Assembly (NCBI GenBank): GCA_035703165.1
Contig: DASSYR010000009.1
Location: forward strand, 1-22,419
DNA: 22,419 nt
Reading direction: 5' to 3'
Source: AWTP1-9 sp035703165
GTDB lineage: Bacteria; Bacteroidota; Bacteroidia; Chitinophagales; Chitinophagaceae
This document shows positions 16,542 to 22,419 of this stretch, piece after piece. Numbering within the stretch: position 1 is the first letter of the stretch; the number at the start of each line of letters is the position of its first letter. The notes beneath the pieces were generated by a model. That model did not search any database, had not been told where the DNA came from, and saw nothing but the letters and a program-made list of their open reading frames with translations. The position numbers were made by a program, and so were the translations under genes.

Positions 16542-17828
16542 ATGCACCAAAGCAGGAAAAAATTTATTATGCAATTGAGCAGTGGCCTGTTGCTGGCGGG
16601 TTTGCCGGGGCAAATGCTGAAGGCTGCACCTGTTTTGGAGTTAAAAGATTTTGCCAACGGTGGTGAGGCTGATGATGAAAAATTCTGGGAACGTGTTGCC
16701 AAAAAATATTACGCTGTTTCTTCTGATTATATTAACCTGGAAAACGGGTATTATGGCATACAGCCAAAGCCCGTATTGCATGCTTTTCAAAAAAATATAA
16801 TAATTGCTAATTCGCAGGCAGCCAAATTTGCCCGCAAAGATTTTCCGGCGATTGCATCGGCTGTTAAAAAGGAGCTCTCCATTTTTTTGGGGGTTTCTGA
16901 CGAAGAGATCATTTTTACAAGAAATGCCACAGAAGCATTGAATATAGCAATACAGGGCTACCCCTTTCGGGAAGGGGACGAGGTATTGCTTAACCAGCTT
17001 GATTATTTTAGCATGGTTGAAACATTCAGGATGCTTGAAAAACGAGGGAGAATAAAGGTAAATGCGTTTGAAATGCCTCTTGTACCGGCTAATGAGGATG
17101 AAATCGTGGAGGTGTACAAAAGAATGATTACTGAGAAGACAAGGGTTGTTTTGTTGACTCATGTGTCGAATATTAACGGGTTAATAATACCGGTTGCCAA
17201 AATTAGCAGGATGGCAAAGGAAAAGGGTGTTGATGTTATCACAGACTCGGCACATGCATTGGGGCAGGTGGCATTCAGCCTGCCCGATCTGGGTTCAGAT
17301 TTTGTGGGTATGAATCTTCATAAATGGATTGGAAATCCCATAGGGGCGGGGATACTGTACATTAAAAAGGAAAGAATCAAAGAGATGAATGCCCTGTTTG
17401 GTGATGTAAATATGCCGGAAAATAGCATTAATAAATTGGCTCATTTTGGCACAACGCCGTTTGCTGTTATTATGACGGTGCCGGATAGCCTCTCTTTTCA
17501 CAAGCAACTGGGAATAGAACGAATTTCAGAAAGACTTCATTATCTGAAAAGTATTTGGGTGAATGAATTGAAGGAACATCCTAACGTAGAGTTGGTTACG
17601 CCTGGGGATAAGAACTTATCCTGCGCTATTGCTTCTTTCCGGATTAAAAATAAAACTGCGGATGAGGTGGCGGATTATCTATTAAAACAACATCACATTT
17701 TTACCGTAAGCCGAACCTTAGGTAAGGAAGGTTGCATAAGAGTTACTCCTTCAGTATATAATTCCACTGACGATATAAAGAGCCTGGTTGCTGCCGTGAA
17801 AGAGTATGCGGAAGGTAAAAATGGCTGA
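16542..17828 (+). CDS. Exported class V aminotransferase-fold PLP enzyme
   Basis: A 428-residue protein from the ATG at 16542; a TTG 18 bases upstream is in frame but less likely. The leader MHQSRKKFIMQLSSGLLLAG resembles a Tat signal (S-R-K-K-F) with RK in place of RR, followed by a hydrophobic stretch and a likely cleavage near KAAP. The rest is a class V PLP fold: TRNATEALN (126-134) for phosphate binding, ITDSAHALGQ with D235 and H238, and the Schiff-base lysine K261 in NLHKW. Relatives are annotated as isopenicillin-N epimerase, cysteine desulfurase or selenocysteine lyase, but substrate cannot be assigned. Folded cofactor-bearing enzymes are typical Tat cargo. It lies 71 bases after the NlpC/P60 gene and 39 bases before the cyclophilin gene, suggesting co-expression. 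Confidence 0.88.
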   Translation: MHQSRKKFIMQLSSGLLLAGLPGQMLKAAPVLELKDFANGGEADDEKFWERVAKKYYAVSSDYINLENGYYGIQPKPVLHAFQKNIIIANSQAAKFARKDFPAIASAVKKELSIFLGVSDEEIIFTRNATEALNIAIQGYPFREGDEVLLNQLDYFSMVETFRMLEKRGRIKVNAFEMPLVPANEDEIVEVYKRMITEKTRVVLLTHVSNINGLIIPVAKISRMAKEKGVDVITDSAHALGQVAFSLPDLGSDFVGMNLHKWIGNPIGAGILYIKKERIKEMNALFGDVNMPENSINKLAHFGTTPFAVIMTVPDSLSFHKQLGIERISERLHYLKSIWVNELKEHPNVELVTPGDKNLSCAIASFRIKNKTADEVADYLLKQHHIFTVSRTLGKEGCIRVTPSVYNSTDDIKSLVAAVKEYAEGKNG

Positions 17829-17867
17829 TCTGCTTTTTAGTATTATTGTGATAGCAAATAAATAATT

Positions 17868-18539
17868 ATGCGTTTCTTTTATATTGCCATTCTGCTAATG
17901 GTTATACTGATGAGTTGTAAGGAGCAAGCTAAGTACAAGCTTCAGCCATATCCTTCGCAATTAAATCTGGCGCAAAAGAGTCCCGATAGTTTCCTGGTTA
18001 GCTTTAAAACTACCAAGGGATCATTTATAATGAAAGCAGTACGTAAATGGTCTCCGTTAGGAGTAGATCGTTTGTATCTCCTGGTGAAGAGTGGCTATTA
18101 TGATGGCTGTGTTATTTATCGGGTAGCACCTACTGCCAGCTTTAAAGGAGGTTTTGTAGTGCAATTTGGTTTGGCTAATGGTATTGATTTGAATAAAGCA
18201 TGGGAGAAGGCTTCAATTAAAGACGAACCTGTTGTAAGACCGCACCTAAAAGGTTCCGTAAATTTTGCAAGAGGTGGCCCGGATACTCGTTCCATGGAAT
18301 TAGCTATTTCTCTTACTCCGGCTGGTCAGTTTGATACAGTTAATTATAACGGTGTGGTGGGTTTCCCATCCATAGCCGAAGTAACTGATGGGATGAAAGT
18401 GTTAGAGCAATTAAATAGTCAGTATGGGAATTCTGTTTTTGATCACGAAGATTCTATTCTTAAAGGAAGGGAATACTTTGACCGTGCTTACCCGGGTTTG
18501 GATAGAATATTATCTGCTTCGGTTGTAAAAGAATGGTAG
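17868..18539 (+). CDS. Divergent cyclophilin-type peptidylprolyl isomerase lipoprotein
   Basis: A 223-residue protein with a lipoprotein signal (lipobox LMSC, Cys17). A cyclophilin fold begins around 42 (FLVSFKTTKGSFIMK). The catalytic arginine is retained in IYRVAP (R85), and FVVQFG (96-101) matches the FMCQGG core of human CypA, but about four residues are inserted between them. The NGSQFFI part of the usual pocket is replaced by RSMELAIS (141-148), changing the conserved Gln and Phe positions. NFARGGPDT and GVVGFPSIAEVTDGMKVLEQL keep the family frame. It should act in the periplasm, anchored to a membrane, as a proline isomerase or chaperone; activity is uncertain given the pocket changes. 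It is the last gene of the cluster. Confidence 0.85.
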   Translation: MRFFYIAILLMVILMSCKEQAKYKLQPYPSQLNLAQKSPDSFLVSFKTTKGSFIMKAVRKWSPLGVDRLYLLVKSGYYDGCVIYRVAPTASFKGGFVVQFGLANGIDLNKAWEKASIKDEPVVRPHLKGSVNFARGGPDTRSMELAISLTPAGQFDTVNYNGVVGFPSIAEVTDGMKVLEQLNSQYGNSVFDHEDSILKGREYFDRAYPGLDRILSASVVKEW

Positions 18540-18614
18540 GGATAATTGATTATTATTGCTGTTTTATTTTCTCTCAATTTACAAATGCAGATGTATTTTG
18601 CCAGTTACTAAAGA

Positions 18615-19121
18615 TCAAACATCCTTTTCATTAAAAGACAGCATAAGATTGTTAATGTTAGTATTCACTTTACGGTAGCTAATGCCTGCTTTACTTAACA
18701 TAAAACGGGATGCTCTTGCAGCATCGGTGCTTGCATATTTATCTGACAGGTAAATTATTTCTACAATACCCGCTTGTATAATAGCTTTTGAACATTCATT
18801 GCAGGGGAATAACACGGTATAAATTCTACAACCACGCAAATCCATCCCGATATTGTTTAAAATGGCATTAAGTTCGGCATGGCAGATATAGGGATATTTT
18901 GTTTGAAGAAATTCACCTTCTTTTTCCCAGGGAAATTCATCATCATCGCAACCAATGGGTAAACCGTTGTAACCGGCGCCTACAATTTTGTTTTTGTCGT
19001 TTACAATACAGGCTCCAACTTGTGTGTTTGGATCTTTACTGCGAAGAGACGATAACAAAGCCACTCCCATAAAATATTCATCCCAGGAAATGTAGCCTTG
19101 TCTTTTTTTAAGATTTGCCAT
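18615..19121 (-). CDS. dCMP deaminase family protein
   Basis: A 168-residue zinc deaminase. HAELNAIL (H81, E83) and PCNECSKAII (C107, C110) are the zinc-binding and proton-shuttle motifs of the cytidine/deoxycytidylate deaminase superfamily. SWDEYFMGVALLSSLRSKDPNTQVGACIV at the N-terminus, together with the GYNGLP segment, is typical of deoxycytidylate deaminases (ComEB-like). It would convert dCMP to dUMP for thymidylate synthesis in the cytoplasm. It starts 54 bases after the tamB stop on the same strand and is probably in the same transcript. It converges with the cyclophilin gene, and I see no hairpin terminator in the 75 bases between. Confidence 0.92.
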   Translation of the reverse strand: MANLKKRQGYISWDEYFMGVALLSSLRSKDPNTQVGACIVNDKNKIVGAGYNGLPIGCDDDEFPWEKEGEFLQTKYPYICHAELNAILNNIGMDLRGCRIYTVLFPCNECSKAIIQAGIVEIIYLSDKYASTDAARASRFMLSKAGISYRKVNTNINNLMLSFNEKDV

Positions 19122-19175
19122 GTGTATTAGTTATAAATAAAAGCAACTTGTTTTGTAAGGAACGTAGTTGGTAAT

Positions 19176-22100
19176 TTATTGTTCCGGGGGAGACTTTACT
19201 TTTTCTTTTCTTTTTTTATCACCCGTAAAGAGTTCTCCTAATAAATCAAAATCACGAGTATAAGTAAGCCCTAACCCGGTGCGGGCATATCGGCCACGGT
19301 CAATGTCGAAATTGCCCCGGTTAAATATAATCAATCTTAATTTACCTTCATTATTAATCAGATATTCCATAGATAGATCCTGGTTAAATAAAAAGTTACT
19401 ATTTGTACCGGTAGTTTTAAATATGGCTGCGTTGCTGCTATAGTCAACATTGCTTCCTAATTTTAACTGGATGCGGCCATTAAGAATACGGTAGGTAAAC
19501 CCAACTTTAGCGGCAGCCTGTATATCTTGTAACGTATTGTTTTGAATGTTAAGCTGAGAATTGCCAAGAGTTATATAAGGGTCAATGTTGGGATCTTTAA
19601 ATAGCTTTTTTAGAAGAGATTTAAGTGAGTTGGCTACGAAATTAAAAATTACCTGACCGGCCGTTCCTGCAAAAAAGGAAGTGGTTCGAGACCCGGAAAC
19701 GAAATTCTGTTCACTGGAAATAAATGTGTTAAACAGCAGCAGGGAGGCTACTTGTTTATTCATTTCGTTATTGTCGTTTTCGTATGTTTTTAATTTAGTG
19801 GAAACGATTGGATCGTTTTTGTAAACACTTCCTTCAGGTAATTCCAATCCAAATTTTATGAATGGGCTTTTTAAAGTGTTCGTGAGGCCGGCATTAATGT
19901 ACAAATTGCTTTTTTCATTAATAGTACTTCCTGTAAGCGACGTAAGTGAACTGAGATTTACGTCTTTAGCAATATACCGGGCATTAATATTTATTTTAGC
20001 GTTGTAAGGATCTCCCGTCCAACTGATATTTCCTCCCGTTAATTGAAAGCCATATTTCCAGAAGGTCTGGAAATTAAATAGGTATTCTCCTTGGGCAATT
20101 TCATAATTACCGTTTATGGTCAGGCTTTCTTTAGTGCCTACTTTAATACGCATACTTCCGTTGCCTTGTGCTTTTACTACGTCGCCGGTTAATTCATCAA
20201 GTACCACATCAATTTTAGCAAGAGGTGTGGCTTGCAGAGTCATATCTAGTGTAAGGTTTGTCCCTTGTTTCGTTAATATTGATTCTTTAATTTCTTTTCC
20301 GTATTGCCGCCATACAATAAAATCTACATTACCGGGTTCGCGGCTGTTGCTGGATGTGATGATGATGTGTGAACTATCGGTTGGCTCGGCAGTAAAGCTC
20401 ATTCTCATATCGGTTTCCGGGCCGCGTAAAAAAGCCCGGCTTACTTTACCTACTGCTGTTCCGTAAAATTGATTATTATCTTTTGATGTGGTATTTAAAA
20501 GAAGAATACCATCACTGCTCATATTCATTTGAAAGGCCATGTCTTTAAAGAAATTGTGATACATTACACCGGAAAATCTTGCTTTATGGCCTTTACCCAA
20601 TGTATCTTCCAGGATAATGGTTCCAAAATCAATGGCTCCTTTTTGCAAAGAAATTTTTGCTTCGTTAAATGTATAGGGACATTGTGTATATAAAATTTTA
20701 AAGGCGCCATTTTTAATAAGAACGTTTCCTAATAAGTCGGGACTTAAGCTTTTGCCCACTATTCGAATGTCTCCGGTAGCATTTCCTTTTATATTTCCAA
20801 TTATTGTTCCTAAGTATCTTTCTAACCAATGGATAGAGGAATTGTTTAATCGGATGGCAATGTCCATATTATTTTGCAGCGAATCTTTTGTGAAAAAAGT
20901 GCCATCTATATTAAACTGGTGGTCTGTATTTTCAGACAACACGTTAAACTTTATATTTCCTGTTTTTTTATTAAAATTTATAGCCGTTTTTAAAATGCCC
21001 AGGGAGTCGTCTTCTATGCGGGCCTGTTCAATAATTGGCTGTCCTTCTATATCTAAGTTTTTGTAAGGATCCGTAATTCGTATTTCTCCGCTTATACGTC
21101 CTTCAATTCTTGGTTGTTTTAAAAAAAGCGGGAAAAAATCCTCAACAGTAACTTTTTTAAGTAGCACTAATATGTCATTACTGGATCCAATAGAGGAAGG
21201 TTCGGTGGAGATCGTTATTTCCTGCTCGCCCGAAATAAGTTTTAGTTCGCTGGTTCCTAATTCGGTTTTGCTTAAGTCCAATTCACTGTTTTTTTCAATA
21301 ATCCATTTTTTTTCATTAAAAACGAGTGCAGAGGGATTGAAATTTATTTTAAATCCTTCTTTTCTTGTTTCTACTAAGGCAGAAAGTTCTGCGGCGTTTA
21401 CTGCTTTGGATGCACTGGTTTTAATACTAACTTCTGATAAGTTATTGGCTGATTGGATTGAAATTTCGGAGTTGGGTAAATGCAGACTATCATTGATGGC
21501 AACATCACCAATTATACCAGTAAGGTTTAGCTTTTCCAAAGTGCCTTTACTATTTAAACGAATATCGGTAAAGCCCAGGTTTTTGTAATTAAAAGAAGTT
21601 ACGTTTACATCAATGTCCAATTGATTTTTCTCCAGGTTTAGCTGACCTTCTATATTAGCATTGTTTAAGATTTTAATATTATTGTCCAAAAGATTCAGGT
21701 AAGGACCGATATTGCCTGTTTTTATGCTGAATGAAAAATCCTGGTTTTGAGGAACTCTCTTGGGAATATTTATGTAGGCAGGGTAATACTTGCTTAAAAA
21801 GACCTGGAAGGCGATAGGCAAGTCAGCAATGGAAAAAGTTCCGTTAAGCGAAGCATCTAATTCATTGCTTTTTATAATAAGCGATTTTTTATTATTGATA
21901 AATTCCGAAGAAATAGAGAGAGAATCGAATAAAAGACGTTCTTCCCCATTAAACAAATGGGCGTTATCAATACGAGCTTTTCCAAGAAAATTATCAACGT
22001 TATTTCCGGAAAAATTGGTGTTTACATGACCGGTAAAACGTAGATCCTGGTTTATCAGGCCTAAGGGCTTGAAATTAGCTTTTGCAATAGAAGCATCAAA

Positions 22101-22419
22101 AATAAACGAGGGTTTTTCTTTTTCAAGAGTAATGATGCCATTTAGCCTTCCCTGTAAATTTGGATCGTTTATCTTTAATTCACCATCGAATTTCATTTTA
22201 TCAAAAATCCCGCTTACGCTTAAGTCCTGATAGTTGTAGTTGTGGAGTGAAATTTGGTTTAGGTGGCCACTTACTTCTGCATATAATTTATCGCCGGTAA
22301 ATCCGCTACCTTTTATTTTTGCATCACCTGATATGCTACCTACTTCCGTTAGTCCTAAAAATTCGCCCAATAAAAAATTTTCCGTTTTGATACTGCCTGA
22401 ATAGGCAGGAGATTTTCCA
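19176..22419 (-). CDS. tamB: TamB-like translocation/assembly protein (5' end outside window)
   Basis: The frame is open from the right edge to a TAA at 19176-19178, giving 1080 residues with no start in view. A TTG near 22370 is not the start, since coding continues upstream with GKSPAYSGSIKTENFLLGEF. The protein is made of repeated short beta segments (AsmA/TamB-like beta taco), and the last 400 or so residues form a DUF490 (TamB) domain: KIDVVLDELTGDVVKAQGNG, the INGNYEIAQGEYLFNFQ segment, NLSSLTSLTGSTINEKSNLYI, and a final block with SLLKKLFKDPN-DPYITLG and the beta-barrel-like tail GRYARTGLGLTYTRDFDLLGE. TamB bridges the inner and outer membranes, moving lipids or assisting beta-barrel proteins. 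The start and transmembrane anchor are beyond the window. Confidence 0.93.
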   Translation of the reverse strand, partial: GKSPAYSGSIKTENFLLGEFLGLTEVGSISGDAKIKGSGFTGDKLYAEVSGHLNQISLHNYNYQDLSVSGIFDKMKFDGELKINDPNLQGRLNGIITLEKEKPSFIFDASIAKANFKPLGLINQDLRFTGHVNTNFSGNNVDNFLGKARIDNAHLFNGEERLLFDSLSISSEFINNKKSLIIKSNELDASLNGTFSIADLPIAFQVFLSKYYPAYINIPKRVPQNQDFSFSIKTGNIGPYLNLLDNNIKILNNANIEGQLNLEKNQLDIDVNVTSFNYKNLGFTDIRLNSKGTLEKLNLTGIIGDVAINDSLHLPNSEISIQSANNLSEVSIKTSASKAVNAAELSALVETRKEGFKINFNPSALVFNEKKWIIEKNSELDLSKTELGTSELKLISGEQEITISTEPSSIGSSNDILVLLKKVTVEDFFPLFLKQPRIEGRISGEIRITDPYKNLDIEGQPIIEQARIEDDSLGILKTAINFNKKTGNIKFNVLSENTDHQFNIDGTFFTKDSLQNNMDIAIRLNNSSIHWLERYLGTIIGNIKGNATGDIRIVGKSLSPDLLGNVLIKNGAFKILYTQCPYTFNEAKISLQKGAIDFGTIILEDTLGKGHKARFSGVMYHNFFKDMAFQMNMSSDGILLLNTTSKDNNQFYGTAVGKVSRAFLRGPETDMRMSFTAEPTDSSHIIITSSNSREPGNVDFIVWRQYGKEIKESILTKQGTNLTLDMTLQATPLAKIDVVLDELTGDVVKAQGNGSMRIKVGTKESLTINGNYEIAQGEYLFNFQTFWKYGFQLTGGNISWTGDPYNAKININARYIAKDVNLSSLTSLTGSTINEKSNLYINAGLTNTLKSPFIKFGLELPEGSVYKNDPIVSTKLKTYENDNNEMNKQVASLLLFNTFISSEQNFVSGSRTTSFFAGTAGQVIFNFVANSLKSLLKKLFKDPNIDPYITLGNSQLNIQNNTLQDIQAAAKVGFTYRILNGRIQLKLGSNVDYSSNAAIFKTTGTNSNFLFNQDLSMEYLINNEGKLRLIIFNRGNFDIDRGRYARTGLGLTYTRDFDLLGELFTGDKKRKEKVKSPPEQ

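Noticed and set aside
20116..22029. Several 79-138 codon frames antisense to tamB
   Set aside because: They mirror tamB codon usage and show no domain or start signals.
1..22419. Search for a mobile element, CRISPR array, toxin-antitoxin pair or biosynthetic cluster
   Set aside because: I saw no transposase, integrase, direct-repeat array, short gene pair of that type or clustered biosynthetic genes; the region reads as core chromosome.

Overview
The window looks like ordinary chromosome from a member of the Bacteroidota, most likely the Chitinophagaceae or a close relative. That assignment is inferred. The supporting signs are AT-rich DNA, starts without clear Shine-Dalgarno sequences, several TAnnTTTG-type -7 promoter elements, exported proteins whose signal peptides end in AQ, and a gene set common in that phylum (TamB, TraB/GumN, SHOCT mini-protein, UbiD decarboxylase, stand-alone sucC, GH13 enzyme with signal peptide). 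There are no phage genes, transposases, CRISPR arrays or defence genes, and I see no strong sign of horizontal transfer.

Layout. Positions 1-127 hold the apparent C-terminal tail of a + strand gene. Next come a SHOCT mini membrane protein (-) and a two-tRNA unit (-; Lys-CTT then Gln-CTG). An exported HExxH metallopeptidase-like protein (+) and an 83-residue conserved-looking protein of unknown role (-) follow. ubiD (+) is preceded by a T-rich heptad repeat full of -7-like motifs, and a TraB/GumN lipid-exported-type protein (+) comes after it. sucC (-) and rimO (+) diverge from a 100-base spacer. rimO and trxA (-) converge on a strong shared hairpin terminator. An exported GH13 alpha-amylase-family enzyme (+) is followed by what may be a decayed signal-peptide fragment, and it converges with dnaE (-). 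A co-directional envelope cluster comes next: NlpC/P60 lipoprotein, exported PLP enzyme and divergent cyclophilin lipoprotein (+). It converges with a dCMP deaminase gene (-) that lies directly downstream of tamB (-). tamB runs off the right edge.

Function. Housekeeping functions dominate: replication (dnaE), TCA cycle (sucC), ribosome modification (rimO), redox (trxA), dTTP supply (dCMP deaminase), probable quinone synthesis (ubiD) and outer-membrane biogenesis (tamB). The less understood material is the set of exported proteins: the metallopeptidase-like protein, the TraB-like protein, the PLP enzyme with a Tat-like leader and the altered cyclophilin. A few non-coding signals also deserve a look: the ubiD upstream repeat array, an extra minus-strand terminator beyond sucC, and the signal-peptide relic after the amylase. 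I did not find a convincing new multi-gene system.
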